The notes under the pieces were generated by a model. That model was not told where the DNA came from and did no database searches. It saw nothing but the letters and a program-made list of their open reading frames with translations. This document shows positions 1 to 12,400 of a stretch of DNA of 64,000 bases, piece after piece. The stretch spans positions 14,365,133 through 14,429,132 of the forward strand of contig OU342804.1 in NCBI GenBank assembly GCA_910591455.2. The letters run 5' to 3'. Every line of letters starts with the position of its first letter. Positions within the stretch are counted from its first letter, which is position 1. A program made the position numbers and the translations under genes. This DNA is from Pholis gunnellus. Its lineage: Eukaryota > Chordata > Actinopteri > Perciformes > Pholidae.

Positions 1-2709
1 ATTCCTTAATCAAGGGCGAGGAAATTCAAGTGGTTTTAATATTACTTTTTTTTTGTTGTTACTGTTTGATCACGTTACTCACATGTTTATACTTACAAAC
101 TTAGACCAGTTCGTCTTAAATGCTCTAATGGGAGATTTTAAAGTGTAGCAGCTTAAAGAAAAGATGATCTCCGTTTAGGTCCTAATGTAATCTTGGCTTG
201 TCGCTGTTAACTGGTTGTCAGTGAGGTCCGATTTCTTTTTTATTCACAATGTATATTTTTTTACTTTACTGTTTCAGTCTCATAACAAAGTAAAATACAT
301 TTAAACAATTCCATCTGCACAGCTTTAATACTAATTTAATTTAAGCAGACTAATGCTTTTTTCTTTAAGATATATAACTCGGTGGCTGATTTAAATATTG
401 GCCTTACTTAAAACAATATTTATAACACATGTATAGACGCCTAAAATGCCACAATGAAAGTATGTATAAAAGCGTATATTTTTAGGTTTGTTTATTCTAA
501 CAAATCAAAGGCCTTAGCCTGTGTTCCTCCAGGAATTATAATTGTATTCAGTATTGATTGGCGCGGTGTGGTGTGTTTTCAAGGCCTATACTTCAAATAT
601 GCTGCAAAAAACAGACACAAACACTGCAATGCACATTTTAAGAGAAGAGCGTAGGGAGGCATAATTTCATATCTGCTCAGATATTTTAACATTTAACATT
701 ACTGTAATTTCCACTAACATTCTTGATTTTGTGGAGGATTTGAGGCAACAAAACCTTCAAACTAGATTTTTAGAGCAACAATATTTATGGATCACGAGAT
801 ATAAAAGGTGAATCAATAAATTAGTTTCTGGGTTGAAAAGGATGAAACAAGAGCAAATGCGATTTATTTAACAAAAGGCTAATTCAGTTCCCCCATGCAT
901 GCGCCTTTATATCATATGGGTTCTTCCGTCAATAATGTCCACAGAGGCCAAAGTCAAGTAGCCTCATTTATAAAAATGTTGTTTCACCAGATGCCATTTA
1001 GCAGTGGCTTATTCCTAAACAAGATGTAATTGTCATTTTGAACATTTATAACGCTTGCAACGCTGTGTCACTTTGCAGAGCTGCCGAAATATTGATCCAC
1101 GGTCCTCTCTGCGAGGCATTATGTTGTTTCTGCTCAGATATGCTGCTATGGGCTTCAAGGGAACGATATCCCTGATTAATAATCAGTGTGAACCCTGTCA
1201 GTAAACATTTTGACAGAGTGCCTTCAGGTGCTTCAGGTGCCCATCCCTGCGCCCTGGCGCAGACTTTTCATTTTCATATTTTCATTGATAAAAAATTTAA
1301 GAATTTATTTCCCATGTAGTCGTCTGCATATCCAAGAATCCGCACGTGTGTGGCACTACTTGTTGGTCCGTGACATCGTTTCCTTTGTAACAATTGAATT
1401 GAATCTGCTTGAAATGTATCCTCTTTCAGAGGTGCTCAGAAAAGCGCGTCCCTTGTATTCTCTGCAAAGCAAATGTCACCGGCTCGTATAGGGCCAGGCC
1501 TATCTCGGCACAATGGCCATAGAGAGCCAACTCACATAAACACACAGCGCAGGTCGTGCAGACATGGCAGGAGCATATCGATCCGTATGAGAATGTGTAG
1601 ATGAGGTTTGCTGCCATGTAAGGCCAAACCTTGGCCTTTCATATATGCCTCTGTCTTTCTTCATCTTGTCTCTGAGTGTGCAGGGTGTGCAGTGAAATCA
1701 AAACAGAATAAATTGGGCTGAAAAAAAGTTATATTGTCAGAAAGAGAGTTTAATTAAAATGGTCTGATTTAATTGTATTGAATACAGTAAAGCAGTATAC
1801 GATACTATAAAAAAAAATCGGATTCCAATTCCAATTCATTTAAAAAGCTTCCTATAGTATGGAGAATGATATACCTAATTTAAAATAGATATGTAATTCA
1901 CAGTGTTTTTGGTTCCCTGTTGTCAGCCCTATTTGCCTGCCTCTAAAGTATATTATGTCCACAGGACTACACGGTTGGACAGCCACACTTCGAGGAATTA
2001 GTCTTCTTTTGTGTCGACACACGTCACACACACGCCGTTGACATTGACTTCACATCAGAGACAGTTTAACTTCTTCTCTTTTTTTTCCTTTTCTTTTATT
2101 TAACTCGTTCAACCGAGCGTTGGGTCTATTGTGGGCACCCTGACAGATGCGGGGCCCCTAGCAGGTCCAGGACAGGGAAAAGTCTGAAAGGTTAATCTGT
2201 CCCCCGCAGATGTTGGCTTTGGGAGTCTTGAAGCGTCACCTTTGACATGTCCCTCATTCAGCGGGGGGTCCAGCAGGACACTGACCGCTGCAAGCTGTCA
2301 CCTCGGCCGGCTGAGGACGCCCTGCGCTACCGCTCTATTAGGCTAAACGGCCCCTGACATGTAAGCATGGGCGGCCTTCTGTCCGGCTGCAGGTTTGGGG
2401 AGTTTGACACTCATGCAGCATTATGCACTATAACAACACGGGGATACCAGTCATGTTATGTGTCAGCATGTCATTTCCTCCGCGGCCTTGGATTTTATAG
2501 AGAAGCTGTTTGTGTGTGTTTGTGAGTGTATGTGCGCAATTGTATTATTTGGAAGTTCCTGTCAACAAAAATAAATGTTCTCTTTTTTGAATAAATTACA
2601 TGTTGGCGTTTTATTTGTAATGTGATTGTATAGGCAAATGTTTAAACTTAAATGATTCTCAAATGTAGGGATTGAATGTACACGTGTCCATCTCCAAATA
2701 GGACAAGCA

Positions 2710-2755
<46 letters not shown>

Positions 2756-3390
2756 TGGGCTTGGTTCGTTAAGCCTAATGGTTGAACAAAAGACACATCT
2801 GCTCATCTTTTTCTATCAAAAGAGAAGGTACTACTGTCTTCTTCGTTTGGTTAAACCGCCACATATTTGGCAATGGGGGTGGGGTGGTGCAGCTGAAGTA
2901 GTCTGATAATGAAAGAATGGATCCATGTGGTGACCATGAATACAACTTTATTAGCAGCCCATTAGCAACAAATTAAGTCAGCATGATTTGTTGTAATTTC
3001 TGAAGCCTAATTTTCTGCATTCTTGGGAAGAATTAAGCGTGTTTTCATTGGAAGCTTGGAGGTTTTGAATCCCAGACCGTACTAGTTAAAAATCAACTCC
3101 AAATGAACCCGGAAGTTTACTTCATTTGCACTTAGTAATTTAAGGAGGACTGGAGATACAGCCTCATTACAGCCCTAATGAATGGCACATTTTCTATATA
3201 ACAAGTGGCAATAAAACGTTAGGCGCTGCATCCAGTCCATTTGTATAGGTGTATTCTGTACTGATTTTATCAGAGATCCGTCTATTTGCATTTTGAACAT
3301 TTCAGTAAAGGCTGGATATGGGTTATAGGGTAGAACAGCTTTCAGCAGGTGGTTAGATACCGCCCTTCCTTAATAAGGTAGGTGACGTCA
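1..3390. other. onecut1 upstream intergenic DNA, no gene seen
   Basis: No reading frame here resembles a known protein and none shows splice-bounded coding character. It is mostly AT-rich. A GC-richer block at about 2100-2410 stands out from its surroundings and could be a non-coding regulatory element of onecut1, but this is inference. A 15-bp palindrome with TAAT cores lies at 1172-1186, and TATTGAT, the core of ONECUT binding sites, occurs near 1090. Confidence 0.6.
2713..2752. repeat. (CA)n microsatellite
   Basis: Uninterrupted CA dinucleotide run of about 40 bp in the onecut1 upstream region. It produces spurious Cys/Val and Thr/His reading frames on both strands that are not genes. Confidence 0.97.
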
Positions 3391-3897
3391 AAGCTACGAG
3401 GCGGCGTGTGTGTGCGCGTGTGTGTTTGAGAGAGAAAGAGAGGGAGAGAGAGAGTATGGGAGGAGATGGGATGTTCCTAATGCGCATGTGTAGACAGTGA
3501 TCTGTGCTGCGGTGGAAAAGGGGCTGGAGACACACAACTAAAGAGATGGCGCGGCACCCGACCGGAGCGCAAGGACAGCTGGCTGGCGGTGGGGGGGCTT
3601 GAATTATAAAGAAAATCTGAAAAAAATAATAATAACAAACAAAAACAACGACAACAAAACGACTAAGAAAAAAAAAACGGGATTCGGAAAAGGAGTTTCC
3701 ATTCTGCAAAACAGCGTCAGAGGTAGGAGAATATATGTGACTATAAGGACAGAGAGGAGGCAATAGCAAAGGAGGCTCCTGCAAGAGGAAGAAAAAGCAA
3801 CAAAATACAATTGAACTTTACTGGACGTGAGGACTTCTGGACATCACCTAACTGCGGTAGACCAGATAGATGGTTTGTCCACAGCGCTGCACGGATC
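3391..3897 (+). promoter_or_regulatory. onecut1: onecut1 proximal promoter and 5' leader (approximate)
   Basis: This interval precedes the onecut1 start codon and has a GA-rich stretch (about 3427-3455) and an A-rich leader (about 3610-3680). The transcription start cannot be fixed from sequence alone. The reading frame of exon 1 stays open back to a TTG at 3811, but no upstream in-frame ATG exists, so the 29 extra codons are taken as 5' UTR. Confidence 0.45.
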
Positions 3898-4960
3898 ATG
3901 AACGCACAACTGTCGATGGATATTGGCGACATGCACGGAGTGAGCCATGAGTCCGTGGCCGGTCACGGACAGCTGCTGAGTGGACACAGTCCGCATGCCC
4001 GTCCAAGCCCCCGGGGTCTAAGCCACCGCGCTATGGGCATGGCCACCCTACTGGACAGCGGAGACTATCACCCCGGTCACCACGGACACTTGCATCCAGC
4101 CATCAGCATGTGTGAAGCCCCCCCTGGCATGAGTGCGAGCAGCACTTACACAACCCTAACCCCTCTGCAGTCCTTACCCCCCATCTCCACCGTGTCCGAC
4201 AAGTTTCCTCCCCATCACCACCACCACCACCACCACCATCCCCACCATCCTCACCATCATCCCCACCAGAGGATCCCCGGAAATGTCAGCGGAAGTTTCA
4301 CATTGATGCGAGAGGACCGGAGTCTGGCGCCTATGAACAGTCTGTATCCCGCATATCATCACAAAGATCCCTGTATGGGCCAGAGCCTCTCCCCGTTGTC
4401 TGGTTCCGGTCTGGCCAGCATACACACGTCTCAGGCCGGCATCCCTCCCTACGCTCATCCCGGTGCTGCCATGCCTGGTGAGAAGATGCTCACCCCCAGC
4501 GGGTTTGAGGCTCACCACCCGGCCATGCTCGGCAGACACACGGAGCAGCACATGAGCTCCTCAGCGGGCATGGTACAAATCAACGGCCTCCACCACCACC
4601 CGCACGCCCACATTGGCGCGCAGGGGCACGGCCAGGGGCTGGGGAACAGCCAGGAGCAGGCCTCCGGTCCGGGGCAGCAAGGGGGCGGCGGTGGAGGGGG
4701 TGGTGTTTCTGGGGGCCAGATGGAGGAGGTGAATACCAAAGAGGTGGCGCAGAGGATCACCACGGAGCTGAAGCGCTACAGCATCCCTCAGGCCATCTTT
4801 GCCCAGCGGGTCCTGTGCAGGTCCCAGGGGACCCTGTCCGACCTGCTGAGAAACCCCAAACCCTGGTCCAAACTCAAGTCCGGTAGAGAGACCTTCCGCC
4901 GCATGTGGAAGTGGCTGCAGGAGCCTGAGTTCCAACGCATGAGTACACTCAGGCTCGCAG
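3898..4960 (+). CDS. onecut1: onecut1 coding exon 1 (N-terminus and CUT domain)
   Basis: Begins at the family start codon and ends before the donor GTGAGC at 4961. It holds 354 full codons plus one base. Reading on past 4960 gives unrelated residues up to a stop at about 5212, which confirms the exon end. Confidence 0.96.
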
Positions 4961-7900
4961 GTGAGCGAAGCCTCGGTAAAGCCCCCTTTTTGTTTTCATC
5001 TTCTGAATGTGTTGCTGAGAGAAACAGACGCTCAAGTCAGCACAGAGGATCATTGGTCCTGAATACTACCCTATTGAGCAAATTGGGGTTGGGGACTAAA
5101 ACTGATGTTGTACCTTTTATTATAACAAACAGAAAAAACATGTTCCAGCAGTGTAATGTAAAATCGCATCGGTGTAGCATTCAGGACGAATCTCCTAGGC
5201 TGTTAGTTGTTTAGCAAAATAGCATACAACACAATGTCTCCACTTGTCTCCAGAAATCATACATTTATGAAAGATGCTGGAAGTGAAATGGTTTTAAATT
5301 CAAGCAGGAACTACATGCCTTAGGATTTTGTAGAACTGACGACCATGGATTCTTTCGATAAGGCCTCCAAATTAGAGCCTCATGTCTGGGGGGGGGGGGG
5401 GGGGGGGGTTCTGTTGGATGGTCAAATCCAACATTCGTGTGTTTAACAATATGTGAAGAAGCTAAAGTTGAAAAGTTCTTCGCCAAGTGGATGCTCACGA
5501 GTGGCCTGATATCAATACGCATCCCTTTTCTGCCTCTACACAGATTTTGGGGTTGTGTGAAACAAGTGCTCATGTCATTTTACCTCAAAGTATCGACCGC
5601 TGGACTGTGTGCGTAAGCTGATCCTTCGCCCCAGAAATCGTTAGGAATGTGTTTATTTTGGTGTAAATGCAACCGATCAGACTTTTTTGGTGATGCCCTT
5701 GGTGTAAACAGTGAGAGGGAAAAGTGTGCGTGCACGGGAGAGTGTGTGATGAACTAAATTTAAAAGCTGAAGTCATGCATTATTTAGTCAGTGAAATGGG
5801 CTTTGCCTTTTAATTTGTTAATATTATAGGCCCTTATTTCAGAATAGAAGAGAGAGCGTGTGTTTATGTTTTGGTCGTAAACTAACCCTGACTTGGCTGA
5901 GGTTTCTCTAATTAACTGATAGACCTCTGTATTAATTTGTCCCTGAGGTATACACACGAGTCAATTAGGGCGCGCATTGAGGCCCAAATTGCACGTGCGC
6001 GTTCACACACCCAATGGATTTTTTTTAACGTTTATAGGCCCAATCAATGACCCTCCAAATGGGCTTTTTGGCTTTTTGAAAAGTGAGGCTGCGGCCACAT
6101 GGAAAGTGCGTGATTTTGCGTACGTGTGTGTACGTGCATGCTCGTGCGTGTGCACGTCAGTGTAATCGCAATTGATTACTTTTCAGTTTTCCCATCTGCT
6201 GCTGCTCTGTGTGTGTGAGCGTGTGTGTGTTTGTTGAAAATTTGATTTTATCACTGACTTTTGCAAATTAGTTTGTAAAAAAGCTGGTTTTCTATTTGAT
6301 CATATGTGTGATCAGACTATAATTGACCAGTAGTCTGTTGATTCGTATTGATGATGCTGTGGATTTTTTTAAAGGAACAGCAATTTGACTGGCTATACTG
6401 GGAAATCAGTGTCTGCTTGAGTTGTGCTCATTCAGTTTTGCTATTCACTTTTCCTTGAGCATGTCCTGTCTTGTTTTATCTCAACTTTTTATTAAAAAAA
6501 AAAATCATGAATAAAAATGACAAAGCTTCTCTTGAGCACAAACCTAAAATATAAAATCATAGATTTTTCCTGGAAAACGCCACCAAAAAAAGGTTGGGAG
6601 ACGAGAAATTCTTTACAGTTAAAAACTAAATTAATTTGGAGAGAATAGGCTGAGCGCCCTTGTATTGATCCGTTCGTTGCGAGGTGAACTAGATATGGGA
6701 TCGTGTGCTAAAGTAGATGTGATATACTTATTGATTTTAGGCTTCTGAAATTAATCTCGGGCCTTTTCTCCCTTTCCCACGTATTCAATTACCCATCTGA
6801 ATTTGCTTGAACAGAACGAAATAGAACAGAATCGAATATGCTAGAAACGGTTTGGACGTGGGCAGGTATGATTTGGCACAGGACAGAATGAATACATTCA
6901 GAAACGAGAGATCAAATCAAACTCAGTAAATCAGTTGTAATTGCAGAGAACATGTTGGTTGATTCTTTCATTGTCGCTGGTGCTTTTGGAAATTGTAAGT
7001 GAATATTACCCGCTTACGTTCAAGGGTTGAATATTTGCAGCGCAGAGGTCTGTTTGTTGTCCTCGTGCTCTCTGTGAGATTATGAAATGCAGGACTATCG
7101 TCCCACCGTGTCTGTAGGCCCAGTGTGTGCAGTCTGTTTGAGTGTGTGGAGTTATCTGTGTGTTTGTAATGATTAGCCGGGAGCAGCAGCAGTGTGTGTG
7201 TTTATGTGTGTGTGTGTGATTAGCGTGATAACGAGGCCGCTGTTATGTCCCTCTGGTCCTGGGAAAACTACCTCTCTGCCCGGGCCTCTTGTCCCGGGGC
7301 CGGGCCGCTCTGTGGTGGCTCCTGCTGTCTGAGTGGCCTTCACCGCTGCTGATTTATAGCGGCCCTTACACGAGGAGCTCCGGCTCTCTGTTAATATTTA
7401 CCAGCACTGGAGACACCGGGCTGCTCGAACTCACAATTATACTCCAGTTTATGGTCATGCAGGCACGTCGCTGTACTGTACTTTACCACACACCTGAGAG
7501 CGTGTTAACATTACAAGGTGGGATCAGCAAAATCAGCTTCAACTCGGCTGATTTAATACATCTGTTTATTTTTATATCGTTCTCTAATAACGTTTAGGCC
7601 TACTGTTTACTACCTATTTGAATATGAAAGACAATGGCACGTACATAAAAACTAAATACGTTCATAGTAACTCGAAGTACTACGCCACTTTAAATACACT
7701 ACAAATGCCTTAGGTAATATAGCAATGTTGGTCGTTCTTATGCGCTCCAAATAATTATTTAGGGATTTAGGGATTCTTCATACTTTGTTCGCAATGCTTC
7801 ATCGCATATTTATTTAATTCGTTTCCTTTGTACATTATTGTGTTTTGAGGTTTTCTATAATAAATTGCTTTTATTCATCAGGTGCATATTGCAAAATTAA

Positions 7901-9312
7901 ACAGCACTGGTTGTAAAACGTGCTTTGCTGTTAGAATATGCCGTTCATTAATTTCCCCAGTGAGCAAATATTGGGCCTTGCTCCAGTGGCCCACGCCTGC
8001 CCCCTCCTGGTCTCTGCTCACCAATGAACCTCTACATGGCTGTAGGGCTCAAAAAGAGAGAAAAAATGGTTTCGCTGTCAAACGGATTACCAAGTCCCCC
8101 TTTCCAATATTAGATGATCTGTAGTTCATGCTTCCACATACAGTGTGTTACGGCGCACCGTTGTTTTCAGCACCTCGGACAGCACATTGTTCCCCAGCTG
8201 ACAGGCTGCAAAGCAACAGAGGACAATGGGGTTCCCTGACAAAATGCGGAAGAGTTTAACCCCGCTACTATTTGCCTGATGAAAGAGTGTCTTGAGCAAA
8301 TGTACCACTGCTTCCAACCTGCAGACTTCTGTACAAAGTCATATCTGACAGATAAACTCTTCAACACTTGTCGTCACTTTTGAGTCAATGATAAATAGCT
8401 CGTTGACTATAGGCTACAACATCAGAGTACATATATGGGTAGAATTTTAGTTTTTATCTAACTCAAACTGCAACAGCTGGTTTTACTAATTAACAAGTTA
8501 AACCAGAGAGGAGGAGCATTCGTCATCATTCAAACTGTGCAGCTTGTAGAGATAAGACATTTAATGTTTCTAGTTTGGCTCTTGATTTCATGGTTTACAG
8601 TTACAATAATGGAAATTTAAAACCAATATTTGGTGGATTGTCGAAATACTATCTTTTCTGAATTGTCATATTAGCAATATAAATAAAGTGGTCTCAAAAG
8701 CAAAAATGAATCTTGATATAAGCATCTATTTAACCAAAACAAACCATATCAGTTAGTTTGGGTCAAAATGGATTGGAAAATATCTGCTATTGGTATTGGC
8801 TTTAAATAATCAGAGATGAAAACAGACTTATACGTTAAGCTGGTTTGAGGGAGAACCACAGAGATGATTCATGGGTTAGTCTATGGATTTATTCAGGACT
8901 TATTTAATCCAAGGTCATGGTGTGATGGAGAAAAGATTGACATGTCAGTGTTAAGTAGATTCTGCCCTCTCTCACAAACACACTCTCTCTTTCTGTCTGT
9001 CTCTTTACTGAATCCTCCACAGCATGTAAGCGTAAGGAACAGGACCACGGCAGAAGCGAGCGGGGGAGCGGGTCCAAGAAGCCCCGGCTGGTGTTCACAG
9101 ATGTGCAGCGGCGGACGCTCCACGCCATCTTCAAGGAGAACAAGCGTCCATCCAAAGAGCTGCAGATCACCATTTCCCAGCAGCTGGGCCTCGAGCTGAC
9201 CACAGTCAGCAACTTCTTTATGAACGCACGCCGCCGGAGCCTAGATAAGTGGGTGGACGACGGCTCCGGTCACCCACCCAACTCTGGCCTCAATGCCTGC
9301 ACCAAAGCCTGA
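3898..9312 (+). CDS. onecut1: One cut domain family member 1 (HNF-6), two coding exons
   Basis: Spliced CDS 3898-4960 joined to 9023-9312 gives 450 residues, close to mammalian ONECUT1. The protein is a nuclear DNA-binding activator that in other vertebrates controls liver, biliary, pancreatic and neuronal differentiation. Visible features: conserved start MNAQLSMD; the TLTPLQSLPPISTVSDKF block; a His-rich tract (nine His at residues 106-114, then more His/Pro); a Gly run near residue 262; a single CUT domain from about residue 278 (NTKEVAQRITTELKRYSIPQ) to the exon end; and a homeodomain at about 374-433 whose recognition helix reads FFMNARRRS, the Phe48/Met50 signature of the ONECUT class. 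The single intron (4961-9022) interrupts codon 355 after its first base, in the CUT-homeodomain linker. The ATG at 3898 is chosen because MNAQL is the invariant family start. Onecut2 and onecut3 are less likely, given the N-terminus, the C-terminus ending in CTKA, and neighbour atosa. Confidence 0.97.
4961..9022 (+). other. onecut1: onecut1 intron 1
   Basis: A 4.06 kb GT-AG intron. The acceptor follows a pyrimidine-rich stretch ending TCCTCCACAG. It contains no gene I can support. It has a 21-G homopolymer, TG-rich patches near 6120-6230 and 7130-7220, and a GC-rich block at about 7240-7450 that is denser in CpG than its surroundings. Confidence 0.9.
5388..5408. repeat. poly(G) run, 21 nt
   Basis: Uninterrupted run of 21 G in onecut1 intron 1. 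Long G runs can form quadruplexes and are error-prone to sequence, so the exact length is uncertain. Confidence 0.9.
9023..9312 (+). CDS. onecut1: onecut1 coding exon 2 (homeodomain and C-terminus)
   Basis: Acceptor AG at 9021-9022. The first two bases complete codon 355 (Ala), then CKRKEQDHG leads into the homeodomain (KKPRLVFTDVQRRTLHAIFK and onward). The stop TGA is at 9310-9312 after the conserved CTKA ending. The Ser-rich C-terminal tail of mammalian ONECUT1 is shorter here (VDDGSGHPPNSGLNACTKA). Confidence 0.97.
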
Positions 9313-9455
9313 AGACGGACTGATTTGACCAACTCCTGGACTGACTCAACCTCGGTGGAAAAGCTTTAAAACTTAAGAGAAACAAAGAGAAACTTAAAAA
9401 GACCTTGAAGCAACGTTTTGCCCTTAAACCTGTACTATATTGATATTTATAGTAT

Positions 9456-12400
9456 CCAAAGATGAAAAAAACAAACCAAAGACTTCTTGTTTGACCTGCT
9501 TTCATAAGTTGTTTTCAGCAACACATTTAAGTGTAACATACTGCAAAAAGACTATAGTTTTACCCCCCCCAACCCCCCCTTCACGCATACTCACTGTCAC
9601 TGGTCTCTAGCTTTACTACATCCCCCACACCTCCCTACCCAGTATCAATCTATCATTCACCATCCTTATCTTTAATCTGATTGGTTGGTTTTAATGATGG
9701 GTACCTACATGGAGGTTTAATCAGCCTATTTGCAGTCTGATCTGCAGCTGTCCACACCCTTGAAAAACAGCCAGAATGTGGCGCTCCGGTGGGATTGGCC
9801 AATCAACTTTAAAGACAAAGAAATCCTACAGGAGCAGCTGGATTGTTGTGCAACCTTGTTTGGATCGGTGGCGGTGGACAGTCTGTCTATCTGTCTGTCC
9901 AGCTGTCTGTCTCTCTATCAAGCATTCCAGACAGACGGGGAAATGCCCATGCATAGACTGCTAACCCAAAACCCAACCCTGAAGCAAACCAAAAACCCCT
10001 AACCTCAACCCTCATGGTAGTGCTTTCTTCCAACATGCTGACGCGTTGAATGATTTAAACAAGAGAAACCAAAGCCTTCTACACCCTGAAGCCTCTCGTG
10101 CAGCTTAGAAATAAAAACCACTTCAGAACCTGCTATGAAGTAATTTGACCAAAGACTATATTTTGTAGCTGATAATCTGGAGAGTATTTTTACCTCATTT
10201 CCTCCCTTACCTCCTGAGATAGACTGTTAGTTAGGCGCCACAAAGAAGAGAATGTCACCGCTTATGGTCCAGACGACATTTTGAGTCATATGTTCCCTGC
10301 AAATGGAAATACTATATGACACAACCCTGAAAATTAACTATTGATATTTGCCTTATAGATGCCTTCTTAAATCAAACTAAATATTAGGGTTATATCTTCG
10401 CAAACACTCTCGAGGATGTTCCTGTAAAATGCTCATTGTGAGGATTAATCATTGCAGAGGCATCCTTTCCTGTAAGTCTGTTTAGCTAATGCCTACAGAT
10501 TTAATTCAAGTGTATGTGTTCAAATGCCAGCAGCTGGAAAACAAAGACTAATACATTCTGTAGTTTGTTTTCTCTGCAAGGGTGAAAACAAAAGACGCAG
10601 GCTCTCATGCTCTCTGTGTGGTTGTGACATATTGAAGGAGACAGGTGGCCTCTGATGGTTTTCGTTTTTTTCCGGACAAACTGTGTCACCACTCTAATAA
10701 TAAGCATTCAGCATCACTCCGTCGTCCCTGTGCGCTTCATACGTATTTGATTTTATCTCCTCATCAAAGATGTTGGGTGGAGGGGATGATATCAATGATC
10801 AAATCACTTTCAGGCACTTACACAGCAATGTCACCTCGTCACCTGAATACGAAAGCACCCCACCCTCCTCTTGCCGATCCCCAGACCCCACCCTGCCTCC
10901 ACTCTCCTGGTGAGCTATGCATTTCAGCACTAGGAGGAAAGCACTACACGGGGCTGGCCCAGGGCAGCGCATCATTAAAGATATTGAGCTGGCCCCTTGC
11001 CGTCATCCCCCTCATGGCCAGGGTTAGCAGCTCTACATTCATCAGAACAAGCGCTGAAGGAGAGGCGAGCTGCTTCTTCGCCTCTGAAAGAAAAAACCAA
11101 AAAGACGACAAGAAACAAAAATGTGTCAAGACCTGCTGATGTTTTATAGTGTGAACCAAAGATGCTACCTCACTCAAGTTCCATACGTGATTTCTATCAC
11201 TTTGATGATACCAAAGATAACCAAAGATTTTTTCTCATTGCACGGCCTCTATGAGTGGTGTTAAAAGATGTTGTATGTCTCCCCTCCCCCCATCTCTCCT
11301 CTCTCTCTCTCTTCCTTTCTTCTCCCCTTTCTCCCCCTCCCACCTGCACTCAACCCATGCACCCCTGCTATGCTTGCTCTTGCTTCATCTGTGCTCTGAT
11401 TACAGCTCCATAGATAGTCATGCTGATGTAGCTATCGGCAGATATGCTGATCCAGCCATAGATACACACAAGCGGCCATGTAGGTGCCTGTGGGGTACAG
11501 CGAACCTGCTAGCAATCCGTCCTTCTTTGTGCTTGGTAGCACTACCAAAGTATTCATTTCTACCATGAAATGGAAAAGCTGACATTGTGGCTTTATAAAA
11601 AGAATATGGTTTTTGTTCGGTTCATGATTCAGAGTACCCTGCTGGAGTGTCTTTTTTTGCAGCTTTTCTACTCTAACCTGCCTCTAGTGTGTATCTATAG
11701 GTTGTTAATATTGATCCACCAAATAGGTCAGACGTCTTGACGTCAACGTAGACAGACAAGCTGACATGGGCAGAATTGTTGACTCAACTATAGGCAGACA
11801 TGTTCCTGAAAGTAGAAGCAGACGTGTTGCAATCTTTCTAAAACTCCCAGGACGAGTGCCTTGCTTGAACCAAAGTGTTAAACCGCTGTTGACCTCTCAC
11901 CTTTGACTCTGTGAATACCTCAGCCTGTAGAAGGGCCACTACTGAAGAAACAAGGAAAAGGTTTTTTTTTTAATCACACCGTGGTGCTTTCGCCAGCGCA
12001 ACCATGCAATGAAAACATACCAAAGGAATTTTTCTTGTCCACTTCAACAGATTAAACCAAAGGTCTTTGTTTCTCCTCCCCTGCTCCCTTCTTCCCCTCC
12101 ATCCCTCCTTCCCCCAATCGTCCTTGTCTCTCTGCTGTGTGTAGGAAGGTTCAGCACTCTGGCCGTGCATGTCTTTACCAATGTCTCTGAATACCTCATA
12201 GTAATAATTCCTTTGAGTTCTGCATTGAGACGTCTATCTGTGAGTAAGGCAGAACTCCACCCGTGTGGTAACTGTTATTGTTACTTCAAAAAGTTGTACG
12301 ATTATCTATTTTGAAGCTGTTGTTTTTTTTTTTGGCAGAAGTGCTCTGTTTCGAGTCACGGACGATGAGTTTCAGGGTTGATGTATGAAACTTAAGGGAT

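Noticed and set aside
3811..3897. N-terminal extension of onecut1 in the open frame before 3898
   Set aside because: It starts at TTG, has no ATG, and the family start MNAQL is at 3898.
4174..4935. Minus-strand ORFs opposite onecut1 exon 1
   Set aside because: Shadow frames of GC-rich coding DNA with His/Gly repeats; no recognisable domain.
10645..11139. 164-codon plus-strand ORF after onecut1
   Set aside because: Lies in the 3' UTR, no known similarity, and holds no splice or promoter sign; its end overlaps a miR-9 site region.
11856..11862. Single miR-124 seed match (GTGCCTT) in the onecut1 3' UTR
   Set aside because: One 7-mer in 4 kb is close to chance expectation.
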